DNA of 64,000 bases from Chloroflexota bacterium (GTDB lineage Bacteria > Chloroflexota > Anaerolineae > Anaerolineales > Villigracilaceae), in NCBI GenBank assembly GCA_023459215.1, contig JAEWVF010000105.1, forward strand, positions 42,340 through 106,339. The letters are read 5' to 3'. Positions 15,689-23,647 of the stretch are shown one piece after another (position 1 is the stretch's first letter; every line of letters begins with the position of its first letter). A model generated the notes under the pieces. That model did not search any database and was not told where the DNA came from. It saw only the letters and a list, made by a program, of their open reading frames with translations. A program made the position numbers and the translations under genes.

Positions 15689-18340
15689 ATGTCTTTCTCT
15701 GACTTTTTGCGTCATTTGCGCCAGGATGAACTGAGCGCGCCGAACGTTTCGCATTGGCAGGTTTTTCCCGCGCGGGCGGCGGATTTGCGCCCCCTGCCGG
15801 CGGAACTGCCCCAGCCGTTGCTGGCTGCGCTAAAGAGCCGCGGAATCCAGGCCCTGTACAGCCACCAGTCCGAGGCCTGGCTGGCGGCCCAGCGCGGCGA
15901 GAACATTGTTCTGGCGACCGGCACCGCCTCCGGCAAGACCCTGGCTTACAACCTGCCGGTCTTGTCTGCGCTGACGGAGAATCCGCTGGCGCGCGCCTTG
16001 TACCTATACCCGACCAAAGCCCTGGCGCAAGATCAGTTTTCAGGCATCAGTGAGCAGTTTACAGTCCCGGCGGCGATTTATGACGGCGATACGCCCCAGG
16101 CCAAACGCAAGACGGTGCGCGAAAAAGCCCAGATCGTCTTGAGCAACCCCGACATGCTCCATGCCGGCATCCTGCCGCATCACACCCTGTGGGCTGAGTT
16201 TTTGCGCAACCTGCGTTTTGTGGTCATCGACGAATTGCACACCTATCGCGGCGTCTTTGGCTCGCATGTCGCCAATGTCATCCGGCGCTTGAAGCGCATT
16301 GCCGCTTTTTATGGCGCGCAGCCGCAGTTCATCCTGACCTCGGCCACCATCGGCAACCCGGCGGAACTGGCCGGGCGGCTGGTCGAGGCACCGGTGACGC
16401 TGATCGACCGCGATGGTTCGGCGCGCGGCGAAAAGCATTTCCTCGTCTACAACCCACCGGTGGTCGATGAGGCCCTCGGCTTGCGCAAATCGTCGGTGCA
16501 GGAAGCGGTGCGACTGGGCAAGGAATTGCTCGCCGCCGATGTCCAGTCGGTCATCTTCGCCCGCTCACGACGCGGGGTCGAGATTTTACTCAGTTATCTT
16601 CCCCCTTCGGCCCCCACCCTGCACCCACCCTCAAATTCAACGAATTTTGGGGGTGGCTGGGGTGGGGGCCCCATTCGCGGCTACCGCTCTGGTTATCTGC
16701 CCGCCCATCGGCGCGAGATCGAACAGGGTTTGCGCGCCGGTGAAGTGCGCCTGGTGGTGGCGACCAATGCCCTCGAACTGGGCATCGACATCGGCGGGCT
16801 GGGCGCGGCCCTGCTGGTCGGCTATCCCGGTTCGCTGGCCTCCACCTATCAGCAGGCCGGGCGGGCCGGTCGCGGCGATGCCCCGGCGGTTTCCATCCTG
16901 CTGGCCTCGCCTGCGCCCATCGACCAGTTCCTGGCCCATCATCCCGAGACCCTGTTTGGGCGTTCCCCCGAGCGCGGGCTGATTAATCCCGACCATCTGT
17001 TGATTCTGCTCAACCACATCCGCTGCGCCTTGTTTGAACTGCCCTTTGGCCTGAACGAGGGTTTTGGTGGCCTGTCTGCCGAGACGGTGCAGGAGTACTT
17101 GCAAGTCCTGGCTGCGGGCGGCGAGGCCCATCTTGCGCCTGAAAAGGTTTTTTGGATGGCGGAAGCCTACCCGGCGGCAGGCGTTTCGCTGCGTTCGGCC
17201 TCGCCTGAAAGTGTCGTCTTGCAAACCGATGACGGTGACCCTTCGACACAGCTCAGGGCGCGCCTGCTTGGTGAAGTTGACCGCGAATCCGCGCCCTGGA
17301 TGGTGCATCCCAAGGCTGTTTACCTGCACGAAGCCCAGCAGTATTACGTCCAGGAACTCGATTTACAGCGCAATGTGGCCACCCTGGTGCCGGTTGCGCT
17401 CGATTATTTCACCGAGCCGCTGCGCGAGACCTCGGTCGAGGTGTTGTCGGTTGCAGCGGAAGTCCCGCAGAAAGCCTGGGGCGAAATCCAGGTCACGACG
17501 CGGGTGACCGGTTTCCGGCGCAAGGAATGGGCCTCCGGCCACATCCTTGACCAGGAACCGCTCGACCTGCCGCCCAGTGATTTGCAAACCACCGGCTACT
17601 GGCTGTCCATTTCCGAAGAGACGGTGCGCGCCCTCAGCCAGGCCGGGCTGTGGACGAACGCTCCCAACGATTATGGCCCCGATTGGCCCAAAATCCGCGA
17701 ACGCGTGCGCGCCCGCGACGGCTACCGTTGCCAGGCCTGCGGGCGCGCCGAAAGCGGCCCTTCGACTGAACTCAGGACAGGCCCTTCGACTGCGCTCAGG
17801 ACAGGCCCTTCGACTGCGCTCAGAACAGGCCCTTCGACTGCGCTCAGAACAGGCCGTCAGCACGATGTCCATCACAAGACCCCTTTCCGCTTTTTCATGC
17901 GCCGCGCCGAAGACCCGGACAAGGCCCGCGCGATGGCCAACAACCTTTCCAACCTGATTACGCTCTGCCCCGAGTGCCACAAAAAGGCCGAGGCCAACGT
18001 CCGCGTGCGCAGCGGATTGGCTGGGCTGGGTTATGCTCTCGCCAGCCTGGCCCCGCTCTTCCTGATGTGCGATTCGGAAGACCTGGGCCTGCACATCGAG
18101 CCGGAGGCTTTTGCGGTTAACGGCCTGCCCTCGCTGGTGCTGTACGACCAGGTTCCGGCTGGGATCGGCTTCAGCGAGCGCCTGTTCGAACTGCACGCCG
18201 ACCTGCTGGCGCACAGCCTGGCGCATATCCAATCCTGTCCATGCGAGGACGGCTGTCCCTCCTGCGTTGGGCCGGGCGGTGAGAATGGATTGGGCGGCAA
18301 GGCGGAAACCCTGGCCTTGTTGAAACAATTGGTGGGGTAG
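15689..18340 (+). CDS. MrfA/YprA-like DUF1998 helicase with inserted HNH module and repeat-encoded insertions
   Basis: 883 residues; typical MrfA is ~750. Helicase motifs are in order: ATGTASGKTLAYNLP (Walker A), VIDELHTYRG, TSATIGNP, ATNALELGIDIGGLG and QQAGRAGRG. The C-terminal DUF1998 part ends in a Cys cluster (SCPCEDGCPSCVGP). Between them, at about 670-775, sits an HNH/zinc module: VRARDGYRCQACG, HDVHHKTPFRFF, NLITLCPECHKK. Three insertions match DNA repeats: a palindrome at 16609-16672, one unit at 17239-17259 and four 24-nt units at 17756-17851. In Bacillus, MrfA acts with MrfB in mitomycin-type damage repair; MrfB is encoded downstream at 19211. Start ATG 15689 is 6 nt after a -10 box. 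Confidence 0.88.
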   Translation: MSFSDFLRHLRQDELSAPNVSHWQVFPARAADLRPLPAELPQPLLAALKSRGIQALYSHQSEAWLAAQRGENIVLATGTASGKTLAYNLPVLSALTENPLARALYLYPTKALAQDQFSGISEQFTVPAAIYDGDTPQAKRKTVREKAQIVLSNPDMLHAGILPHHTLWAEFLRNLRFVVIDELHTYRGVFGSHVANVIRRLKRIAAFYGAQPQFILTSATIGNPAELAGRLVEAPVTLIDRDGSARGEKHFLVYNPPVVDEALGLRKSSVQEAVRLGKELLAADVQSVIFARSRRGVEILLSYLPPSAPTLHPPSNSTNFGGGWGGGPIRGYRSGYLPAHRREIEQGLRAGEVRLVVATNALELGIDIGGLGAALLVGYPGSLASTYQQAGRAGRGDAPAVSILLASPAPIDQFLAHHPETLFGRSPERGLINPDHLLILLNHIRCALFELPFGLNEGFGGLSAETVQEYLQVLAAGGEAHLAPEKVFWMAEAYPAAGVSLRSASPESVVLQTDDGDPSTQLRARLLGEVDRESAPWMVHPKAVYLHEAQQYYVQELDLQRNVATLVPVALDYFTEPLRETSVEVLSVAAEVPQKAWGEIQVTTRVTGFRRKEWASGHILDQEPLDLPPSDLQTTGYWLSISEETVRALSQAGLWTNAPNDYGPDWPKIRERVRARDGYRCQACGRAESGPSTELRTGPSTALRTGPSTALRTGPSTALRTGRQHDVHHKTPFRFFMRRAEDPDKARAMANNLSNLITLCPECHKKAEANVRVRSGLAGLGYALASLAPLFLMCDSEDLGLHIEPEAFAVNGLPSLVLYDQVPAGIGFSERLFELHADLLAHSLAHIQSCPCEDGCPSCVGPGGENGLGGKAETLALLKQLVG
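16609..16672. repeat. Long imperfect palindrome inside the mrfA coding sequence
   Basis: Two C-rich/G-rich arms (GGCCCCCACCCTGCACCCAC... and ...GGGTGGCTGGGGTGGGGGCC) flank CAAATTCAACGAATTTT. It is read in frame as a Pro/Gly-rich segment between helicase motifs. The arms resemble the CCTCCCC palindromes at 24.8-25.0 kb. Confidence 0.7.
17239..17259. repeat. Single CTTCGAC..GCTCAGG repeat unit inside mrfA
   Basis: CCCTTCGACACAGCTCAGGG is read in frame as PSTQLR. It is related to the 24-nt tandem units 500 bp downstream. Confidence 0.6.
17756..17851 (+). repeat. Four tandem 24-nt repeats in frame within the HNH module of mrfA
   Basis: Four units of the form GGCCCTTCGACTGCGCTCAG + (G/A)ACA at 17756, 17780, 17804 and 17828. 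Each encodes GPSTALRT (first unit GPSTELRT). They lie between the CxxC of the HNH module and its HH motif. They differ at only a few bases, so the expansion is recent. Confidence 0.95.
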
Positions 18341-18344
18341 TTAT

Positions 18345-18935
18345 TTATGAAACAGCTTTCTCTGAGGTTTTTCTCGTTTTAAGCCAAGCCTCGATGATTA
18401 AAACCAGGAATACGGTTAGCGCGATTGCGCCAGGCATATCCTCCGGGATTGCGGCTGGCATCATCCAAACCCAAATCGTATATTGCCAAAAGAAATTCGA
18501 ATCTTTGCTTGCCTCGGCTGCCATGGGAAAAGCTGGCGAAATGAACAGGAACATTGCTACGATAGATGCCCAGGTGAAAGCCTTTGTGTGATTGAAGAAT
18601 AACCAGATTCTTGTGAAGAGAAACAGCATAGGGAGGTAGGATAGAGATAAGGGAAATATCACGTTAGTGAGGCTGTTATCTATATCTATAAAAAACTTTG
18701 CAGATAAAGCCGATATTATTAAAAATATCAGGAAGATAAGGTTGGGTATCCAATTCATGGTTATTTCGGGCCATTTTCGTTTCCACAAGCGAAAGAATAA
18801 ATATTGGAAACCCATGGAAATCAAAAAAACAAATGGAACTGTCATTAGAACCGATTGCCCAACTTCCTGTTGGGTTGGTCCGCTGCAACCACTGAGAGCG
18901 ATGATGAGCACTGAATAAAAAATACTCTTTTTCAT
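18345..18935 (-). CDS. Multi-pass membrane lipoprotein, unknown
   Basis: 196 residues. The N-terminus has a lipoprotein-type signal (IIALSGCSGP), followed by five or six hydrophobic helices (for example VLMTVPFVFLISMGFQYLFF and IPNLIFLIFLIISALSAKFF). Base composition is far more AT-rich than its neighbours. It is inserted on the opposite strand between the mrfA and mrfB genes, which are normally associated, so it is probably a later arrival. I do not recognise the family. Confidence 0.68.
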   Translation of the reverse strand: MKKSIFYSVLIIALSGCSGPTQQEVGQSVLMTVPFVFLISMGFQYLFFRLWKRKWPEITMNWIPNLIFLIFLIISALSAKFFIDIDNSLTNVIFPLSLSYLPMLFLFTRIWLFFNHTKAFTWASIVAMFLFISPAFPMAAEASKDSNFFWQYTIWVWMMPAAIPEDMPGAIALTVFLVLIIEAWLKTRKTSEKAVS

Positions 18936-19097
18936 TTTTCCTCATGTTGAATCTGCAACTGAATGTAGGTAACCCTTATTTAGTATACATGCGAACTTTC
19001 CAGGCGGCTAATTTGACCCATTTTGTGTCTGAAAAACACAAATCGGTATGTGTTCGTAAAAAGCGCAGGCTTATGCAGAATATTAAAGGAAAAAATC

Positions 19098-19135
19098 CGT
19101 GCTATTCCGTTGAATCCGTTTCATCCGTGTTCAAA
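19098..19135. repeat. Word-like intergenic repeat (ATCCGT..TTC family)
   Basis: Degenerate repetition of ATCCGT/TTCCGT words (ATCCGTGCTATTCCGTTGAA followed by TCCGTTTCATCCGTGTTC) in the 275-bp gap before mrfB. The rest of the gap (18936-19193) holds no supported gene. Confidence 0.5.
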
Positions 19136-19193
19136 TGTTTTTTGCCTTTTCACACCGACTTTGCTATTGGTCATTAAGCTTTTCTCCCTGCCG

Positions 19194-19204
19194 TATAGTA
19201 AAAT
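19194..19204 (+). promoter_or_regulatory. -10 region of mrfB, probably leaderless
   Basis: TATAGT (19194-19199) overlaps TAAAAT (19199-19204). The latter ends 6 nt before the ATG, and no Shine-Dalgarno exists. No clear -35 box. Confidence 0.5.
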
Positions 19205-19210
19205 CCCAAT

Positions 19211-20458
19211 ATGTCCCCCTCCCTGGCCGATAAGCTTAAATCGTTGGGCGTCAAAGTTGGCGCGGATAACCTCCAGCCGCAGGTCGAGATTCCGCGCATG
19301 GCGGCGCGTCAGCCGCTCGAAGCCGCGTTGGGCGGGCGCTGGATCGAGTCGCGGCGCGGCCCGGCTTTTGTCGTCGAGAAAACCTACCCACTCGATTATG
19401 CCCACGGCGACCTGTCCATTCGCCTGTCAGCGCCGTTAGGCGGCATTGCCGCTTGGGCTGGCGATCCGCGTTTGGTCGGGCTGGCTCCCGAAAGGCTGGC
19501 TTTCCTCGACACCGAAACCAGCGGACTATCCGGCGGCACCGGGACATACGCCTTTATGGTCGGGGTGGCGCGCTATGTCGGCGAGAATTTGCAGTTGGCG
19601 ATGTTCTTCATGCCTGCCCCCGAGGAAGAAGCGGCCCTGCTCGAAGCCCTGGCCGATTTCCTGGCTCCCTGCGAGGCGCTGGTCACCTTCAACGGCAAAT
19701 CCTTCGATGCGCCCCTGCTCAAAACCCGCTACAGCCTGCACAACATTCCCTGCCCGTTTGACGGTTTCGCCCACATCGACCTGCTGCCGCTGGCCCGTCG
19801 CCTGTGGCGCGACCGCCTGCCTTCGCGCGCCCTGAAAGCCCTTGAACTGGACATCCTGAACGCCCCGCGTGGCGCGGAAGAAGTGCCCGGTTACGAAATC
19901 CCCTATCTGTATTTCGATTACCTGCGCAGCGGCGACCCGTCCCCGCTTAAGGGTGTTTTTTACCATAACGGCCTCGATGTGGTCTCGATGGCCGCCCTGC
20001 TCAACCACACCGCTGGGCTGTTGCACGATCCGCATGGGATCGAACTGCACGGGCTGGATATTTTTGCCCTGGCGCGCCTGTTCGAAGACCTGCGCAAGTG
20101 GGACGATGCCGCCCGCCTGTACGAGCGCGCCCTCGAGAGCGAACTCCCCGAAGCCGGGTTCGCCGAAGCGACCCGCCGTTATGCCAGCCTGCAACGCCGC
20201 CGTGGCGATCTGGAGTCCGCCGTTAAAGTGTGGGAGCGCGCCGCTGGGGAGGGCCACATCTACGCCCATGTTGAACTGGCCAAGCATGCTGAACATCGCC
20301 AGCGCGACCTTCTGCTGGCCCTGCGCTGGACGCTGACCGCCCTCGAATTGGCCTCCGCCCCAAGTCTGCCCGGCTACATCCGCACCCATTGGCTGGCAGA
20401 GCTGGAGTATCGCAAGGCCCGCCTGGAGGAAAAAGCGAATGGAAAAACAAAAAATTAG
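19211..20458 (+). CDS. MrfB/YprB-like DEDD exonuclease with TPR-like tail
   Basis: 415 residues. The RNase H-like exonuclease core carries FLDTETSGLSGGTG (first Asp-x-Glu), VTFNGKSFDAPLL (second Asp) and YHNGLDVVSMAALL (last Asp), as in B. subtilis YprB/MrfB. The last ~110 residues are helical and TPR-like (RLFEDLRKWDDAARLYERAL, then AEATRRYASLQRRRGDLESA). It is the usual partner of the DUF1998 helicase encoded upstream; together they act in a repair pathway separate from UvrABC in Bacillus. Here an AT-rich gene separates them. Start ATG 19211 lies 6 nt after a -10 box without a Shine-Dalgarno. Confidence 0.85.
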   Translation: MSPSLADKLKSLGVKVGADNLQPQVEIPRMAARQPLEAALGGRWIESRRGPAFVVEKTYPLDYAHGDLSIRLSAPLGGIAAWAGDPRLVGLAPERLAFLDTETSGLSGGTGTYAFMVGVARYVGENLQLAMFFMPAPEEEAALLEALADFLAPCEALVTFNGKSFDAPLLKTRYSLHNIPCPFDGFAHIDLLPLARRLWRDRLPSRALKALELDILNAPRGAEEVPGYEIPYLYFDYLRSGDPSPLKGVFYHNGLDVVSMAALLNHTAGLLHDPHGIELHGLDIFALARLFEDLRKWDDAARLYERALESELPEAGFAEATRRYASLQRRRGDLESAVKVWERAAGEGHIYAHVELAKHAEHRQRDLLLALRWTLTALELASAPSLPGYIRTHWLAELEYRKARLEEKANGKTKN

Positions 20459-21320
20459 CCGGGTTGTGCCCTGGCTGCTCCTGTCCCTGGCAATTTTGAC
20501 GGTTGCCTGCCTGTCCATGCCCCTGCCCGGCCTGCGGCCCGCGACTGTGATACCGCCGACGAGTACCCTGCTTCCGGCCACCCCGGCCCTGCCGCCCGCG
20601 CCGGATGTTACCCGCATCCCGACCGAGACTCCTACCGAGGAAATACCCATGGCCTCGCCGCGCCTCTACCAGCAGGTGACACTGACCGCCGAACCGTACA
20701 GCGAGAGCGGCGATGACCCGGTCTACACCCTTGAAACCAATTTGCCTGTTCTCGAAGGCTCAGACGACCCGCGTGTGGTTGAGTTCAATCGCCAGGCCGC
20801 CTTTATCGTGCAGGAGCTGGTGGATGAGTTCAAGGCTGGTTTTGCGTACCTGCCCGCCGAGCAGCTCTCGGCTGGCAGCTTTTTCCTGGTGACGTTTACC
20901 CAGCTGGCCCCGCCCGGCGACTTGCTCAGCCTCCAGTTTGGTGTGGATGCCTACGCCGATGGCGCTGCCCACCCGTATCACCTGACCCGCACCCTGAATT
21001 TTGACCTGGAACGCGGTGAAGTGCTGCTGCTCGCAGAGTTGTTCCTGCCCGAGGCCGATTACCTGGCCTTGATCGCCGATTTTTGCAAGGCCGAGCTTGC
21101 CACGCGCGAGATTGGTTTCGAATCGGGTTTTGCCTCCGGGGCCGACCCCTTGCCCGAAAACTATCGCAACTGGAATCTGACCTACGAGGGCCTGCTGGTC
21201 ACTTTTGACGAGTACCAGGTGGCATCTTATGCGGCCGGGATGCAGCAGGTGCTGCTTCCTTATCAGGATTTGGCCGCGCTGATCGACCCCGCCGGGCCGC
21301 TGGCCCCGCTCCTGCCTTAA
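20439..21320 (+). CDS. Lipoprotein with DUF3298/RsiV-like domain
   Basis: 293 residues. The signal and lipobox LTVAC lead into a Thr/Pro stalk (about residues 25-75), then a domain resembling DUF4163-DUF3298 as in RsiV: QLAPPGDLLSLQFGVDAYAD, AAHPYHLTRTLNFDLERGE, and the C-terminal NWNLTYEGLLVTFDEYQVAS. In other bacteria this fold binds lysozyme or other ligands; no such role is shown here. The start overlaps the end of mrfB by 20 bp with a GGAGG Shine-Dalgarno. A strong terminator follows. Confidence 0.82.
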   Translation: MEKQKISRVVPWLLLSLAILTVACLSMPLPGLRPATVIPPTSTLLPATPALPPAPDVTRIPTETPTEEIPMASPRLYQQVTLTAEPYSESGDDPVYTLETNLPVLEGSDDPRVVEFNRQAAFIVQELVDEFKAGFAYLPAEQLSAGSFFLVTFTQLAPPGDLLSLQFGVDAYADGAAHPYHLTRTLNFDLERGEVLLLAELFLPEADYLALIADFCKAELATREIGFESGFASGADPLPENYRNWNLTYEGLLVTFDEYQVASYAAGMQQVLLPYQDLAALIDPAGPLAPLLP

Positions 21321-21334
21321 TGCGCTTGGAAACG

Positions 21335-21371
21335 AAAGAGGCTGTCCGCTTTTTTTTGGACAGCCTCTTTT
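21335..21371. terminator. Bidirectional terminator between convergent genes
   Basis: AAAGAGGCTGTCC and GGACAGCCTCTTT form a perfect 13-bp stem around a T-rich loop, with A and T runs on the two sides. It serves the DUF3298 gene and the convergent FKBP gene. Confidence 0.9.
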
Positions 21372-21393
21372 GATTCTCCACTTTTGACCAGTT

Positions 21394-21729
21394 TTACTTC
21401 ACGCTGACCAATTCGACATCGAAGATTAGGGTGGCATTCGGCGGGATAACGCCGCCTGCGCCGCGCGCACCGTAGCCAAGCTCGGGTGGGATGGTGAGCG
21501 TGGCTTTCCCGCCGACTTTCATCAGCGCGATACCTTCGTCCCAGCCCTTGATCACGCGCCCGGCGCCCAGTACAAAGCTGATTGGCTCCTTGCGCGGGTA
21601 GGAGCTGTCGAAGACGGTCCCGTTGGTCAGTTTGCCGGTGTAATGCACACTGACGGTTTTCCCGGCCACAGCCTGTGCGCCCGTTCCGGCTTCCAATTCG
21701 GTATATTCCAATCCACTGGCAGTTTTCAT
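21394..21729 (-). CDS. FKBP-type peptidyl-prolyl cis-trans isomerase
   Basis: 111 residues, one minimal FKBP domain without signal peptide, so cytoplasmic. It catalyses cis-trans isomerisation of X-Pro bonds. Core residues are VSVHYTGKLTNGTVFDSS, the FVLGAGRVIKGWDEG loop and LGYGARGAGGVIPPNATLIF. An AAAGGAGAA Shine-Dalgarno and a minus-strand TATAAT (21748-21753) lie upstream. A decayed copy of its first ~25 codons lies at 24.4 kb. Confidence 0.95.
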   Translation of the reverse strand: MKTASGLEYTELEAGTGAQAVAGKTVSVHYTGKLTNGTVFDSSYPRKEPISFVLGAGRVIKGWDEGIALMKVGGKATLTIPPELGYGARGAGGVIPPNATLIFDVELVSVK

Positions 21730-21785
21730 GTTGTTCTCCTTTGGGGCATTATATAGTTCACTTGCGGCTCACTGGGCAACAAAAA

Positions 21786-21816
21786 CCGCCGCGCCTGCAA
21801 CTTGCAGATGCGGCGG
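21786..21816 (-). terminator. Terminator after the Lys-rich micro-protein gene
   Basis: On the minus strand, GCCGCCGC and GCGGCGG enclose a CTGCAAGTTGCAG inner stem, and TTTTTG follows. Confidence 0.8.
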
Positions 21817-21825
21817 CTGATTGGT

Positions 21826-21939
21826 TTAAGGTTTCTTGGTGGGCAGTTTGCTCTTTTGCTGCTCCTTCTTCTTTTGCTCTTGCTGCTGTTTTTGTTTGTC
21901 AGATTTATTCTTGTCTTTCTTACCGCCTTTGTCTCCCAT
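21826..21939 (-). CDS. 37-residue Lys/Gln-rich micro-protein
   Basis: A short frame starting MGDKGGKKDKNKSDKQKQQQ and ending KLPTKKP, almost entirely Lys, Gln, Asp and Ser. It has a strong AAGGAGATG Shine-Dalgarno and its own terminator, which argues for a real gene. Very similar small MGDKGGKKDK-type proteins occur in several phyla, but their function is not known to me. It lies upstream of the FKBP gene in the same direction, and both are duplicated, in decayed form, at 24.4-24.7 kb. Confidence 0.72.
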   Translation of the reverse strand: MGDKGGKKDKNKSDKQKQQQEQKKKEQQKSKLPTKKP

Positions 21940-22042
21940 TTCACATCTCCTTTATGAATGTGTTGCCTGGTCGCATGGGTGAGGCTTCCAGGCATGGCTA
22001 CGGATAAATTAATTATAGTCCTGTTTTGGGCAGGTTGTCCTC

Positions 22043-22070
22043 TTGACTTTTATAGTTTTAATGATAATAT
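22043..22070 (+). promoter_or_regulatory. Probable promoter of the PadR/SDR pair
   Basis: TTGACT (22043-22048), then TAATAT (22065-22070) with a 16-bp spacer; the region is AT-rich. Confidence 0.45.
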
Positions 22071-22110
22071 GTGCATAGTTTCATATAAAATGTTCAGCAA
22101 GGATGGCAAT

Positions 22111-22671
22111 ATGTCTCTTAAACACGTAATTTTGGGATTTGTGGATATGGCTCCGCTCTCGGGCTATGACCTGAAAATCATGTTCGATTCATCGGTGCAG
22201 TTCTACTGGTCGGCAACCCACACCCAGATCTACCGCACTCTCGATGAGATGCTGCGCGAGGGGCTGGTTTCGGTTGAAGTCATCCAGCAAACCGAACGCC
22301 CCAACAAGAAACTTTATTCCATCACTGAACAGGGCCGCGCCGAACTGCGCGCCTGGCTGGAAACCTCCTTCGACCTGCCGACTTTCCACCATCCGCTGCT
22401 GGTGCGGCTGGCCTGGTGCGACCGCCTCGAAAACGGACAGATCGAGGCGCTGCTGCGCGGCTACATCGAGAAATTGCGCGGGCAGTTGGCGCTGTATCAG
22501 ACCGAGAACCAGAGCCAGGTAAACGAATTCGCTCGCACGGAGCGCGAGGGCTTTTTGTGGCAAATGATCCTCGAGAACGGCATCCAGTTTTACCAGGCCG
22601 AACTGGCCTGGGCCGAACAGGCGCTGGTCGGTCTGGCTCGTTTTTCATCAGAAAAGGGAAACCAATCATGA
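22111..22671 (+). CDS. PadR-family transcriptional regulator (long form)
   Basis: 186 residues. The N-terminal winged helix is typical of PadR: KHVILGFVDMAPLSGYDLKI, FYWSATHTQIYRTLDEML, EGLVSVEV and KKLYSITEQGRAELRAWL. The C-terminal ~90 residues are helical (Vir_C-like dimerisation domain). ATG at 22111 with AAGGATGG upstream is preferred; 22090 is an alternative. It overlaps the SDR gene by 4 bp and probably controls it in response to an unknown ligand. Confidence 0.88.
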   Translation: MSLKHVILGFVDMAPLSGYDLKIMFDSSVQFYWSATHTQIYRTLDEMLREGLVSVEVIQQTERPNKKLYSITEQGRAELRAWLETSFDLPTFHHPLLVRLAWCDRLENGQIEALLRGYIEKLRGQLALYQTENQSQVNEFARTEREGFLWQMILENGIQFYQAELAWAEQALVGLARFSSEKGNQS

Positions 22672-23513
22672 AGAAGAAAGCATCCGTATTCGAAAATAAA
22701 ATCGCTGTTGTTACCGGCGGGGCCTCGGGTATTGGCCGCGCCCTGTGTGAAGAACTGGTCCGCCGGGGGGCGGCCATGGTGGTTGTGGCCGACATCAACG
22801 AACCGCGCGCCGCCCAGGTTGCGGAGCAAATCTGCGCCAGCGGCGGACGCGCCTGCGCACGGCGGGTGGATATCTCCCTGGCCGAGAGCGTCCAGGTTCT
22901 GGTGGATGGGGTTGTGGCCGAGTTTGGCCACCTGGATGCCATGTTCAACAATGCCGGGGTGACGATTTGCGGCGAAGTCCGCGATATGGAGCGCAGCCAC
23001 TGGCAGCGCATGCTGGATGTCAACCTGTGGGGCGCAATCCACGGCACGATGGCTGCCTACCAGGTCATGCTTAAGCAGGGATTCGGTCACATCGTCAACA
23101 CCGCCTCGCTGGACGGGCTGGCGCCGATGCCGATGTCCACGCCTTATACCGCCGCCAAGCATGGCGTCGTCGGGCTGTCGACCGCCCTGCGCCTGGAGGC
23201 CGCCGACTTGGGTGTCAAGGTCAGCGTGGCCTGCCCTGGTGCTGTGCGCACCGAGGTATTCGACAAAGCGACTTATGTCGGGGTTGCTGCGGAAGCGGTC
23301 AAACAGGAAATGTTTGCCGAGTTCAAGATGCTCGAACCGGCGGAGAGCGCCGCCAACCTGCTGGACGGGGTCGAGCGCAATGACGCCATCATCCTGGATG
23401 CGCCCCACAACCGCGTGCTGTGGTGGATTCACCGCCTGAGTCCCGGCCTGTACGGCAAGCTGATGGGCATCGGGGTTGGTTTTGTGCGCAAGCACCGCCT
23501 TGCGGCGGCGTAA
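22668..23513 (+). CDS. Short-chain dehydrogenase/reductase
   Basis: 281 residues. Classical SDR: TGGASGIGRAL binds NAD(P), MFNNAGV stabilises the sheet, and the catalytic Ser-Tyr-Lys lie in NTASLDG and YTAAKHG. Asp in VVVADINEP after the second strand suggests NAD preference. The ~50 residues after the core (DAPHNRVLWWIHRLSPGLYG) are longer than usual and hydrophobic and may aid dimerisation or membrane contact. The start codon overlaps the PadR stop, so the pair is co-translated. Substrate unknown. Confidence 0.9.
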   Translation: MKKKASVFENKIAVVTGGASGIGRALCEELVRRGAAMVVVADINEPRAAQVAEQICASGGRACARRVDISLAESVQVLVDGVVAEFGHLDAMFNNAGVTICGEVRDMERSHWQRMLDVNLWGAIHGTMAAYQVMLKQGFGHIVNTASLDGLAPMPMSTPYTAAKHGVVGLSTALRLEAADLGVKVSVACPGAVRTEVFDKATYVGVAAEAVKQEMFAEFKMLEPAESAANLLDGVERNDAIILDAPHNRVLWWIHRLSPGLYGKLMGIGVGFVRKHRLAAA

Positions 23514-23526
23514 AGCGCTCAAAAAT

Positions 23527-23566
23527 AAAAAGACGGGAAACGGCTTTTGCTGTTTCTCGTCTTTTT
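23527..23566 (+). terminator. Terminator after the SDR gene
   Basis: AAAAAGACGGGAAACGG and CTGTTTCTCGTCTTTTT pair over 17 bp (two G-U) around a short loop; usable in both directions. Confidence 0.88.
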
Positions 23567-23647
23567 ACACACGGTTGGTTTGGGCGGTCACGGCCTGTTC
23601 GCTGTTCCTGCCGGGATTTTGGTATTTTCAAGCAGATGCGGTTTTAT

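Noticed and set aside
17756..17851. Possible CRISPR array (24-nt direct repeats)
   Set aside because: The units are contiguous, with no spacers, and lie inside an open reading frame.
18944..19177. 77-codon frame in the gap before mrfB
   Set aside because: No Shine-Dalgarno, runs through a word-like repeat, and no protein features.
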